A DNA stretch of 36,713 nt. It comes from Beroe ovata. Lineage: Eukaryota > Ctenophora > Nuda > Beroida > Beroidae. Position numbers and translations under genes: made by a program. Below are positions 22,612-34,798 of the stretch, piece after piece. The stretch lies in NCBI GenBank assembly GCA_946803715.1, contig CAMPET010000112.1:177988-214700 (forward strand), in the 5' to 3' direction. The stretch's first letter is position 1. Every line of letters starts with the position of its first letter. The notes beneath the pieces are model-generated. The model saw only the letters and a list, made by a program, of their open reading frames with translations, did no database searches and was not told where the DNA came from.

Positions 22612-23856
22612 ATTTTCTAAACATAAATCACAGCAAGTTCTTGAAATGGTTGCAATTCATGGATGCGTGAGTCGCCTTATCAGTATTTTGCTACTTATCT
22701 TATCTATCTATTGCTACGGATGTACTCCTGGTATAACTGTTGAGTGCTAGTAAAGGACTACAATGGAAGAAAAATACAATGATCTGTGCCCAGTGGGCTA
22801 TTGACACTGCCCATGACAAGCCCCATTCCAAAGTAATGATCCGGACTATGCCGAGGAGATTCTGCTCAGTGCTACAATTGACCTAACAAGGTTATATTAT
22901 AAGCAGTTTGATGCTTCATGAGAAGTTACAAGAACTGTGGCCCATTTGTCTGTGGCCCATTTGTCTCTGAGCTCATTTATAACGCAGTTACAATACATTG
23001 CCCACAGCCTGCAGCGGGTACGGAACGTTATCATAATTCATGCACAGGGAATGCCCTCGCATTATAATGACAATCCCCATGAATGTGAACATTGCTTATC
23101 ACCATTTTCTCCTAGATTAGAATGACAATAACTGGTCGGGGAGTCCCGCGTGAGCAGAGCATAGCAAGCCCATATGCACACATGTTACATACTTCGTAAT
23201 ATCCTGAATTTGAAAGTGATGTACACAAACTATTTACTTGTTCTCTACATTGTTCGCACCAAATAATAAATAATCATTTCCTTGGCGTAGGTAGGTACTG
23301 ACCTGGATAAATTTCCACACGCTTTGTTTTGATAATTAGCTTTTTCCATTTGTTACTTTCCTTGAACCTTGTATTGCCATCTATGTAGTGCTATTCTTCA
23401 GTTACTTTGCTACATTGGTGCAACACAAAACATCAGAGTTTAATGTTTCTGTTCTGAGTTTCCACAGCAGTGTAGAATAATTATTATTATTTAACTTTTG
23501 AGGATATCTAAAAAGTTGAAATGTAGAAATGCAGCGGTAGTATAGTAGCGTGCGTTCCAATCGTTAATAACGTTACCTCACACCCGCTTAATTTGTATTG
23601 CCCAAATTTCACTCGGCTTCGCCTCAAGAAATATGGCCTAATATGCACCTAACAGGTGTAAAGTTACTCTATATTAATGAACTATATTGCTCATTCCACA
23701 CAAATCCACACTTGGATCGCAGTCGAGTGTACAGTGCGGTGAACCAATGGCGGTGATTTCTTGAGTCACTGCACTGTATGTTCCACTAATCATTTAAAAC
23801 TGATCCCTCTTGATAGGTAATTGTGCAAGACCTTGTGCCAGTTCGACAACCACGTT
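22612..23856. other. Divergent intergenic region between the 716-aa gene and the GPCR gene
   Basis: About 1.25 kb separates the two start codons, so both promoters must lie here or in unseen upstream non-coding exons. Near 23740 a CCAAT motif lies about 110 bp before the GPCR ATG. A short repeat-like block at 23609-23658 resembles sequence near 34570-34800. No coding exon is seen. Confidence 0.5.
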
Positions 23857-26800
23857 ATGGTCAGGGAAGCATTCTCTTTTTTCTTACTGCTTTGTTCTGT
23901 TTCCCATCAGCAGCAAAGGCAAGGTGAGGGTGCCCATGATTGCAAACTTACCAACAAACCGAGAGAATAGCAAATCAATATGATACAGAACTATTATAGT
24001 ATCATAGTGAACTTATAAACAACATAGTGACATCTGTTATAATCCATTCATCAACGTGCTATAAGTATTACAATATTTTACCAGGTTTACGAATGATGTT
24101 GAGCGATTTCGACATCACAAAAACCGTGCATAAAGACGGTACTGGCTACAGATACAACCTCAACACTGACATGGCACTAACTAATTCCACCACGTTTTTC
24201 CTCCATGCAGACTTCACTGGCCGATATGAGAAGGGGTGTGGATTAACGTTTAACATTCTGGACGACAATACTGAGAGCATGTGTCACCTAGATTTCAGGA
24301 TTTATGTGAAGAACAGATACCGGGCGATCATTCAAGATTTCAAATATCAGGGTCAATGGGGATGGGTAACAGGACAAGACATCGAAACTGACCTTCCAGA
24401 TCTATCTAAAATTAGCGAGATCTATATCGTAGTCACGCCAGAAGTATTCGAGGTTTCCATCAACAATGTCGTTTTGGAGCCTCAACTGCCAGTTCAATTT
24501 GAGAGATTTGATAGCTACGCGGGCCTATCGATACAGCATTACGGGGAATGTTTCGCAATAGACCTGGAGAAGAGCTTTATGAACAATGGAGGTTCGCATA
24601 ATAGTTATACCCATTGCAAAATACTCCATGAATACGAACAATGAACATGTGCAATTATAGAGGTTGTAAAATAAGTCAATTTCTGCTATTTCATCATAAT
24701 ATGTCTTCAGTTGGTTATCTATTTGGTCTAGCAGATGAAAGTGGAAACGAAAAAGTTTTTGGCAAATACTCGGAACCTTTGCTACTGTCTGTTCGTCAAG
24801 CTGGACTTTCAGAGGTATATGAAATGCACACCTAGAAACGTTGTCTTTCGTACTGTGCATCTCATCAATCTCTTTAATAATTAATTCAAAAATGATCATT
24901 TTGATAATTTCATCAATAAATACAGATTGGTTCGGTCTGTGGAACCTACTTCTCCAGTGAAGTAGCATCCCTGGTGTGTCAGCAGATGGGTTACCGAAGC
25001 GCAATATCTTGGTCAAAGAGAGGTGACTTGGGTGAACATTCATACCCATTTCCCGTCTTTATGGAGCGAGTTGAGTGCCGTGAAGATAGCAAAAGTCTCT
25101 TTGAGTGCAACTTTGTACTACAAGGGGATGGAGGAACCTGTGGCCATGACCAGGATGTCTTCCTCCAATGTGACATCGGCGAAGGTGGGTAACCCGTCAC
25201 TTCTGTGATTTTGTTGGTAACATATTGTAGCGATATATCATAACATGCATCCATTCTATTTTCAGAATCATGTGGCTTCGAAACTCTAAATGGCTTCATG
25301 AAAACCAAGTGTTACGACTTCTATGGAGATGAATTCTACAAATGCCCTCACTCAGAAATATTCTATACCGTTGATGCTGCTCTTCCAGCATACAGCCAGT
25401 TCAGTGCCCTCTGTGAGGAAGACCCCAAGTTTTATCAAGTTTGTGGAGCAGGCCACGAGGAGATGGAAAACAATGGTCAGGACGATGACCTAGCCTGTTC
25501 TTACTTCATTTGTGATCTTGAGGATGGAAGAGGGATATTCACTAGTGGCTGGCTCAAAGATAAAAATATCAGATGTAATGGTGACCATCAGTGCAGAAAT
25601 ACCGATTACGACGAAAAAGATTGCGACGAAGTATTTACTGGCACAGCCAATGACACTTTCGGTATCCAATTATCTGAGGTGTGTGACGGAACATGCGACA
25701 TGATAACATGTTTCGATGAGTCGAAATGCAATGGTTATGACTACGGAAAACGTGGCGAAGATCTATATTATGCTCCTATTCATATAGGGAGGGTACCCAA
25801 CTACCCTGCAATCATATTCGGTGAAGATGGAGAATTGGAGTATCCCGAATTGGCAACATGCCAGCACTCTTTTAGTAATTTGACCGTGCCCATTTTTGAC
25901 TTCAATCGGTGCGCTGCTATGATTTACAATTTCATCGTTGTCGATATCTCAGAATGGGTGCTTGAACCTTGGACACCATATTGCAGCAATTTACTGGATC
26001 AAACCAATTGCACTGATTCTACAAGAGTAGCACTGACATGTGATATTGATGGGTACCCTTCAACAGTTTCACACTACGTAGTGTGTCACAATAGACCGAA
26101 TTTAAAGGTTTGTGATAACGGCATTGAGAACAACTGCTTGCCATTATCTGCAACGTGCTTTGTTCACAAACATGTAATGTGTGATGGAGTTATTGACTGT
26201 GCGGATCAAAGTGATGAGAACTCCGAAGAGTGTCTGTCTATGACTGAAGATTCCTCTTGTTTTAGAGTCTTAGGCGGAAGACGAGGCCCTATCCCGCTAG
26301 CCTGGCTGGATGATAGTGTAGTTGATTGTGTGTCAGGGAAAGATGAGAGTGGATCCGATATGTGGCCCACGTGTGGAGTTGACGATACCTTTCGATTTGT
26401 AGTCGAAAATGGAACTTGCTATGACGATTTTTTGTGCCTGAATAGTGAAACCAAATTCATAAGACGAGAAAGTCTTTGTGACAAAATAGACACATGCGGC
26501 AATGAAAATGAGATCTGCAGAATTTCGCGTGGTGTACCTACACTGTTCACTACTGCTCACACTTTCAATCATAGGGATAAGCATCTAATGCACTGTCTGA
26601 AGGGGCTCAGCAGCCTGGAAGAACTCAAAGGACCATGTGTTTCTCAGCCCTTTTTATTTCCAACAGGCACAATATATGGAATGACATCATTGCCTGAGGT
26701 AGTGATACCACTGGAGCAGACAGATTGCGATAACATGTATGGTGAAAACTACGTGTATATGAGCTGCACTAGTCGCTGTATAAACTCACCATGTCCACTG

Positions 26801-28447
26801 CAACGTCATCTCAATCATAACTCATGTCCTGGGTACGTCACTGACCGAATATACACGCTGTTCAACAATCAAAAACTCACTTTCGTAACAAAGAAGAGGG
26901 ATTATTTTAGGAATGACTACTATCTATGTGAGAACGATCGGAAATGTATAAGCTATGACAAAGTCTGTGACCTCGTAAACGATTGTGGGGACGGTTCTGA
27001 TGAAGAAATGTGCACAAATCATTTCAAATGCACGTCGCCTGAACTTTACATAGCAAAGAGTCAGGTTTGCGACGGAAACATAGATTGCCCAGACTTGTCA
27101 GACGAATGCAATGAACGGTGTGGAGCAGAAATCATTAATGGGGTGGCTCTCAAGACATTTTCATGGGCGGTCGGTACTTTGGCAGTCTTGTTCAACATAA
27201 TCATCTTGTACAAAGGCGTAAGAGAATTGAATAACAACACTTCGACTGTAGCCCTTCTTAATAAATTACTGATCTTGACAATAGGGCTTGGTGATTTCAT
27301 CACAGGAGCTTATCTTCTCATCATGTCGATTATGGACAGGATTCATGGTGGGGAGTACTGTGTTAACCAGGTTCGATGGATCATAAGCAATTGGTGTACA
27401 ACATTTGGGGTTCTAAGCACAATTGGGTCCCAAATGTCATTGTTCTCTATGACAATTCTGAGTATCTTGAGATGTTTAGGAATACGGAACCCAATGCTTC
27501 TTTCACACGAGCATTCTAGACCTAAAAAGGCTGCAATCAACATCACAGTGATTCTATTAGTGATAATAGTTTCCACTCTGATAGCAGTAACTCCGATACT
27601 GCCAGGGTTTGAAGACTATTTTGTTAATGGCTTATCATACGATGAACACAATCCCATGTTCATAGGAATGACAACCAAAGATGAACACTTCCACATGATC
27701 ACATCATATTATGGGAGGGCAAAACACAAGACCCTTTCTTGGGAATTGACACGTACCCTAACAGCTAAAATGTTTTCAAACAATTACAATGGTGTGTGGG
27801 GCAAACACGTGACATTTTACGGTAATGATGGAGTGTGTCTATTCAAGTATTTCGTCCTGATGAACGACCCTCAGAAGATGTTCACATGGATGACTCTAAT
27901 GGTTAATTTCACATGTTTCGTAGTGATCTCTGGGTCGTATTTGTACATAAATTATCAGAGCATCAAGTCATCTCGAAAATTGCATGATGTGGGGAAGGAT
28001 AAACAAGTGAGGAAGAACAAACTCGTCGCCAAACGGAATCAGAAGCTTCAACGAAAAGTATCAATCATCATCCTAACAGACTTCCTGTGCTGGATCCCAT
28101 TCATTTTCGTGTCAGGACTTCATACCCTGGGTATCATTGACGCATCACCACAGTACGCCTTCTTTTCTATCGTAGTCCTGCCTATAAACTGCGTGATAAA
28201 TCCACTCCTTTACGATACCACTGTAAGCAATTACTTTACCAGAGCTTTGGGATCAATGAAGTCCTATGTCACAGGAAATGAGTACTACACCAATGTTTCG
28301 AGTGTTGCTATAGAAACAATCCGACGAGTAGGGACTAGAATCAACACAAGAAAACAAGACACTACTAATTCAGCTCGTGTGACAGATGAAACGGTTATAA
28401 CAAATATAGAGGGAAAAGATGATATTTGCCAGATATCCGAACTTTAA
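23857..28447 (+). CDS. Chimeric receptor: galectin-like, SRCR, LDLa repeats and rhodopsin-type 7TM (about 1372 aa)
   Basis: Exons 23857-23923, 24085-24591, 24711-24814, 24926-25184 and 25266-28447 keep phase and total 1373 codons. Residues 1-20 are a signal peptide (REAFSFFLLLCSVS). Residues about 35-190 look galectin-like: strands with HLDFR, QGQWGW and a final IYIVVTPEVFEVSINN. Of the canonical sugar-binding residues, His, Arg and Trp are kept, two Asn appear as Asp, and the WGxExR Glu/Arg are lost. Residues about 215-312 are an SRCR domain (GSVCGTYFS, LVCQQMGYRSA, ECRE, LFECNF). A Cys-rich region follows, with LDLa repeats near residues 600-640, 865-895 and 900-930 carrying intact acidic motifs (CADQSDE, CGDGSDEE, CPDLSDE). 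The 7TM part (about 940-1300) has GDFITGAYLL, CWIP in TM6 and NPLLYD in TM7, as in LGR/RXFP-type receptors. The usual DRY is replaced by RCLGIRNP. The exon-2 donor (GTTCGC) is weak. Ligand unknown. Confidence 0.88.
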
Positions 28448-29042
28448 CTTCACTTAGCACCGATGTATGATCATAGACATCATGCTTGCTGTGATAACTT
28501 TTCTCTGTATGATGAATGAAAAAATCAATCACTTTCCTTTTAATCATTAGTGCTTGTTTTTCTTGTGAATAGCTTCTAGGATAAAATAATTCTAGAAGTG
28601 AATGTTACATCCGATGTTCATCAAAATTAGGGTTCGATGAAATAGGTTACTTCTCAAGACTCCTGAGTATCATGCTCTTCAGCCACAGATCCCTATGAAG
28701 GAGCTGGTCATGGCTATGAAAATGGAAACATCTGCTATAGCATCGGTATATAGTTTTTACACGATAGCTGTCTAGAAAATAATAGTAGAGAAAGCAAAGG
28801 TGTGACTTCTCTTAAGGACACGCGATGGATCCTATGCGAATGTGTGAAGGAGTGTCAGGTGAGGTGTGAAATGGAGAATTGGAATAGTAAGAAAGAATGA
28901 TAACAGATGGTTACCATCCACATGTCTATGATTCAGGATTTCGAGAAGTGGGGATTTGTTTCTGATAGCAATATAATTCATTTGTAAATCGGTGTTTCAC
29001 GCAGCTAAACCTCCTCACCCGGGCATCTCACACCGTTTTGAA
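28448..29042. other. Short intergenic spacer between the GPCR and SNTX-like genes
   Basis: About 595 bp on the same strand as both neighbours, including the 3' UTR of the GPCR gene and the promoter or 5' UTR of the next gene. An acceptor-like TTTCACGCAG lies about 35 bp before the ATG at 29043, so a 5' non-coding exon could precede it. No clear AATAAA or TATA word was assigned. Confidence 0.45.
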
Positions 29043-32000
29043 ATGCTTTTACTCCTCTTGGCGTCTTTATTGACGCTTAACAAAGCTGAAGAGGGTATTG
29101 TCTGCACAAAGTCCCTAATTGGAAAGAACTACGCACCTGAAGATGATAGTGATCCGGCAGTTTATTGGCATTGCTCCATGGAAGTTGGTTCTATAAGCTA
29201 TCTGATGAGGTGTGAACCTGGTCACATTTATGAGAGAAGACATGGTGATTGCATTTTGGAGGAAAATGATCGGTTGAGCAAACGCTCCTCATCTTCAGCA
29301 AAACAACTGGAACTTCTTCAAATGGAAGCGGTCGGCGATGATCAGGACCTCGGAGCAGTCTACAATGCTAGAGAAAACCAATTTATCTCTGGTAGCTATT
29401 TGTGGAATAGAAATACTATTGCTGACAAGATGGTGGAGCAAGATATGACCTATTCAGATATGAAAGTATCAACGTCAGAGAGCACTCTTGATCGAACCAA
29501 CCTCCTCAAAGTAGATGCTTCCTTGAGCGTTTCAATATTAGCAGGAGAAATTGATGTTACAGGATCGGCAACATATATCAAGAATGATAAGAGGTCTGTC
29601 AATACAGCCAGAGTGGTTCTGAGTTATATGTCAACGAAAAAAGCCCAAACAATTCCACTGAACACACCAATCGAAAACACTGGTGTTTGCTCTCAGGCAG
29701 CGAGTAATAACGGCCCTACTCATGTTGTAACTTCGATTGTTAGGGGTCTTAGAGCTATTCTTGCGTTCGATAGGACTGCAAAGACAAATGAGACTAAGGA
29801 TGATATCAGTGGTAAACTGAAGATAGCCATTAACAGCATACCAGATTTCAAATTTGATGCGTCAGCAGAAGTAGAAATCAAAGGTAATTCTTCCGAAGTA
29901 GTCAAGAATGCTAAGATTTCTTACAGCGGAGATACGAACTTTGGTGCTCCGGATACGTATGAAGCAGCAATCAAATCATTCCAATCTATCCAAGAAGCAG
30001 CACAAAATGGGAACGCCCGAGTAAGGTAAGAGCTTTGAATTTAATGAATGTACATATCAGAAAATTGCTTCATAGATAAGCAACTAAATCAAAGATGTGA
30101 TTCCCTGTAGATCTCTGAGGAGAATATCTAGAATTTCCCCCACATATATTTCATGTGTCCTACCTATTCCAGGTACCAGCTCACTCCATTGTCCTATCTC
30201 TGCGACAGTGGCACTGCTGTGCTCCAGGATATAAGAGAGGGCCTCCTGAATACAGCGCTTGAAATTCTCTCAGACTTTGGGACATTACAGGGGTACGTCA
30301 ATGCACTCAAAGATACTGATGTATATGATGTGTTAGAACCAATCTCAGTCATTGTGGACAGTTTCGAGGGTAAATTCAAGCATTATAAGAGTGAATTTGA
30401 GAGGGATCTCCTTGCAAAGGTACTAATTACTTATCATGTTGCAATGTGTTTCTACCAGGTTCTCTATAAAACTGCATACTTTTTACGACATCAATCATCA
30501 ATTGACAGTTGAAGAGATACAGGCAAGGGTTAGGCGGAGAAGGAGAGCTTTCCCAGCTTATAAGCAAACACGAAACATCACCTTTCGTGTATGATAAAGC
30601 CATGAATTTCTTGGAGAGCACGAAAAGAGAAATTTCGACTCTGTCACTCATTCTGGATGAGGTAAACAAAGCGAATGAGGATATTGGTACACAAGTTTTT
30701 GACATTGAGATTTTCCAAATGGCAACTGACTACAAGTGTATGCAAAGGTGAGCAACCAAATGATATGCTTGCAGTTTTTTTATTTCATGAGCCAGGATCG
30801 AAATTTTGCGAATATTCAAAACACCCTTTTACCAGAGGCTCCTATACATACACATTCGATGTCAAAGTTCTCTCATCTAGTGACTCGGGATCGGATTATG
30901 GTTCAACGGTAACCGACTCTAAAATACGATCCCGATCTTCAAGTGGTGCTCTTGTGGAGTGAAGCAACTTATAATCCCCCACGTATTTTCAGATGGTAGA
31001 TGAAAGTAGCAGATGGTACAATGACATTAATGCAGTCGGTAAAGTTGGGGGAAGTCTCAAATCGTTTATAGAGCTGGGAAAATCGACTGTATCTCACCGG
31101 GGAACAGACAGGGAAAGCTTCTGTTTTCTTGTTGTTGTGGAGGAGTTAGATGAAGATGAAGATATACACAGCTACTTGGACATCAGTTACACTTACCGCA
31201 AGCCTCACAGCAGTCACATTAGGGGTGACGGTGAGGGCTTCATCTCTCCTGGGGCTCCACCTAAACCAGTGAGTTGGTTCTACCATGCATGAATATAAGT
31301 ATCTTAATAGGTCAAAGGTACAAAATTTGGGGATTTTGTTCGGCCATAAATTGGATCCTCCAAACTATAATAATCCATTTATTTCAGTATTGAAATGTTC
31401 ATGATACACTATCTAAAGATATGATAGTCTTTCTTGGATTTTATTGTATGTTGTATTGACTGAATGTTGTATTGATTACTGAAAAGTAAACCAGTACTGA
31501 ATCCCATCATATCAGGTGTGTAAAGCACTGTACAATGGTTTTGAAATATCGACCGAAGGGGCAGATAACACCTTTGTGACTGAGATTTGGGCGGAAATAG
31601 TAAAAGACGATGTGTTCTATACGTCAGTGAAGGGGGGTGCCGATAGTACAAGTTTAAGGATTGAAACACTGCAACCAAATACAGAGTACCAAGTCTCAAC
31701 AAAATATAAGGTTAGAATCCAGTTATTTTAAATGATCAAGAGTAGGAATCTAGATTAGAAATTTGAGGAAAATATCGCATATAACAAATGAACTTGATCA
31801 GGTTTTGGACACACGGATTTCAAACTTAGGATTTGGGCCGTCGTCTGAAACAGTGACTTGTGTGACAGCCCCTTCGACACCCGTCCGAAACCTAGCAATA
31901 ACTTTTCCATCGTGGCCTAGCTCTAACTCCCTGGAGTTAACATGGGATACACCAGTCAGCGTATTTGATCCTAGCTCAATAAGGTAAATAGGCGTATAAT

Positions 32001-34245
32001 TACCTTTATGCGGAGGTGCTTTGAAACAAGTGTTGAAGATAATATTTCCCTACACTCACTTCACTTCACTTTATTTCAGTTACGTTATTGACGTGCGCAA
32101 GCATGGTGACAAATACAGTGAAGCTTCGTACGTGGCAGAACCTGCAGCTAGTAGCAATTCTCACACACTAGGAAACCTTCAAGAGTTGAATCTTTATGAT
32201 GTCTCTATGTACACAGTCTCATCTATCAGTAAGAGTGCTGTTACCTCTCTAGAGATTTGTACTGGACCAAAAACTATACCAACACCAGAGGTAATTTAAG
32301 GATCAGATAGTCGAGAACATCATGTCCATCACATGCAATGGCAATTATAGGCAACTAGATTTTAAACTTTGAATGAGTTCGAACTTTTACAGGTCGTTTC
32401 GGTTACCAGTGACTCGGTAGAACTGAGAGAGAGATTGAGTATCCTACAAAAGCCGATTGGTTTCACCCCAACGAGACTTGTGGTTAATTATGTGAAGCTG
32501 CTGATAGATGGAACCGATGGAGACAACGTTCTTTCCCAAGAAATTGTTCTCAGCACAGGCGTAAGATTATGGAAATTCCACCCCTGTACGATCAGCAGTG
32601 AATATCGTTATAACTGATTCCAATCTTACGTAATTTCAACATCTGATTCAAACCCAGATTCAAGACCCGACAATCACATTAGGAGGATTGGAGTCTGGAA
32701 GTATTTACAGAGTCGATGTTACACTATATGTAAGTCACTGTTACATGCCTCGGTTGAAATTTTGATCTCACATCATAGGGTATTCTCGTCTAAACGTAAC
32801 CCATTCCTATCTCAGTCTACATATGGAGACTATGCACAAGAAATTGCGCCAATCACTTCCGAATCGATCAAAGTGAAGCCTCCAAGCAGTGCAGCAGCGA
32901 CTTCTGCAGACACAAATGAAGCAGCTAGTCTAATTGAAACATTGAAGAGGGTTGCAGTCGATACTCTATTAGAAGCCACAAAAAGCAAGAACACCACAGA
33001 TTTCTTGGCAAATATAATAACAAGTGATGATTTGAGTGAGGCAAGGCAAAGAGTGTCAGCACTGGAAGCTACTATACCGACAAAGTTAGATGACCAGAAA
33101 GAAATCCTGGCAGGTAGGCTAGAAATTGTTCAGTGAATCTGACGTATTATAGACAATCGACTATAATTTGGATATTGTATCATGTCAATCAGACAACTTA
33201 AAAATCATGGTTGCTTATCAGATGTTGCCAAGAGCATGTGTTTGGAAACCGGAATTGACTTCTCCAGTAGTGGTAATCCACTCTTCAATTTGATCGTTAC
33301 ATCGTGGTATGAATGTCTAGCAGAGTGCCAAGGCAGAACTGAAGCACCGGCATGCAACTCGATCTCATGGAACAAACGTAAGTAATTTACAACATCATTT
33401 ATTCCCACCATCAAATTTAAGTGGGAAGGTTTGGCAGGACATTCAATATTAACCTAAGCTGACATGTCTACAGTTTCTGGAGAGTGCAAAGGAAGAACTA
33501 AACGTCGTGGAGATACACTAACTCCTGCACAAAATTGGTGGAGTGTCAACAAGGCTTGCCATGGTATGCAAAACTTAATCCCAGCTTGATTGTGACATTG
33601 TGACAATGATAATGATAGAGTATCTAAATATTTTGTTCCCCACATAGATTCAATGACTGGAGATAAGAGTAAATTGTCGAAGTGTTTGGTAAAGAACACA
33701 TCTCTGAATTTCTCTGGTGATACCATGAGTACACAAGGTAGCATGGAAACTACATGGGACTGCTGGTTTTGGTGTGTTAACACTAACAACTGCAATGGAG
33801 CAATGTTCGAGAGCGATTCTAAACTTTGTGTAATCGGTAGCGGAGCTACAACTGTGGCCAATAGTGGATATGAGGCTGTTTTGCTAGACTGTATGAGTGA
33901 AAAGTAAGTATCTAGACAACAACTACATGTAGACAACAACTAGATGTAGAAAACAACTACATGTAGACAAAAACTACATCTAGACAACAACTACATGTAG
34001 ACAAAAACTACATCTAGACAACAAGTACATGTAGACAACAACTACATGTAGACAACAACTACATGAAGACACCAACTACATCTAGACAACAACTACATCT
34101 AGACAACAACTACATCGAGTCCTATGATAATTTGTAATAAAGTTATGAAAGTTAATTAAATAACTACCTACTCAAATATTTCAGAGAAATTGTTGTAATT
34201 GACAACAACACCGGGGGAGGGGACAGTGGCTACTCTATCTGGTGA
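29043..34245 (+). CDS. Secreted SNTX-like (stonustoxin-family fold) protein with CBM14-like, FN3 and PAN/apple-like parts, 15 exons
   Basis: Exons: 29043-30025, 30173-30419, 30509-30737 (or 30747), 30775-30908, 30993-31268, 31516-31710, 31802-31983, 32080-32290, 32393-32560, 32658-32729, 32816-33113, 33222-33377, 33474-33563, 33648-33903, 34185-34245. With the exon-3 end at 30737 this totals 1186 codons. A signal peptide (MLLLLLASLLTLNKA) precedes a Cys-spaced CBM14/peritrophin-like segment (to about residue 75; RCEPGHIYERRHGDC) and a basic LSKR cleavage-like site. The SNTX core follows (DLGAVYNARENQF, SGSYLWNR; later GLGGEGELSQLI and SPF), comprising MACPF-like, focal-adhesion-like and thioredoxin-like parts in known members. 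Exons 6-10 look like FN3 modules (LQPNTEYQVS, SNLGFGPSSE). Exons 12-14 are Cys/Trp-rich, PAN/apple-like. Family members include pore-forming toxins and many animal proteins of unknown role, so toxicity is not implied. The exon 3/4 junction is doubtful (see findings). Confidence 0.8.
33911..34119. repeat. 17-bp minisatellite, about 12 units
   Basis: Twelve consecutive 17-bp units of the type ACAACAACTACATGTAG run from 33916 to 34119, with substitutions (GTAG/CTAG, ACAAAAAC, GAAG) but no length change. It fills most of the last intron of the SNTX-like gene (33904-34184). Many units contain the palindrome CTACATGTAG. Confidence 0.95.
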
Positions 34246-34414
34246 TCATCTGGAAGCAGAAGAAAGATGAACTAGTTGTGAATCGATTACTTGTTTAATT
34301 CAGAATACAAAACGTCTTTCACTCGAGTTTATTCGATGTTTACCCTGTTTATTGTGCCTCCTCGTGACTCGTTGCCTATGCGACGCACCATCAATTCTAT
34401 CAATTGATTTCAGG

Positions 34415-34420
34415 AATAAA
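34415..34420 (+). terminator. Poly(A) signal of the SNTX-like gene
   Basis: AATAAA lies 170 nt after the stop codon at 34243-34245, in the sense orientation and in AT-rich sequence. Confidence 0.55.
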
Positions 34421-34601
34421 ACATTAACTGGTGTCAATCTAAGAGATTTGTCTCAGAATCAGTATTCTCATACGCTTAGTTAAGCTGATAATTTCAAACT
34501 CAAAAACATGATTATGATTCATGTTGAAGGGGTTTAGTAACGAGTGTAAAGAACAAACCGTCATATAACGCAAGAGGCCGAAGGCCCGAGTGTTAAACTG
34601 A

Positions 34602-34798
34602 ATTATGCACCGAATTTGACAGTTACACTTTCATTGTTTCGTTCACGAATTTACTCGAGAAACAAATTATACTCTTCTCACACACAAGAAAATGTTTTGA
34701 ATGAGATATCAAGCTACAACTTGCTCAGCCGTGCGTAATAAGTAATTGCACACGGTGTCCGATGCCTAAAGCATAAACCTGCCTGGTAGGTGCATAAT
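34602..34798. repeat. Possible small foldback element with 10-bp terminal inverted repeats
   Basis: ATTATGCACC (34602-34611) and its exact reverse complement GGTGCATAAT (34789-34798) bound a 197-bp segment without coding potential. Words near its ends recur in opposite orientation around 23609-23658: CACTCGG...TTCG...CCTC, and ATGCACCTAACAGG against the reverse of CCTGGTAGGTGCAT. This suggests a dispersed family of non-autonomous elements. No clear target-site duplication was found. Confidence 0.4.

Noticed and set aside
33911-34119. CRISPR-like array
   Set aside because: The 17-bp units are directly adjacent with no unique spacers, and this is an animal intron. It is a minisatellite.
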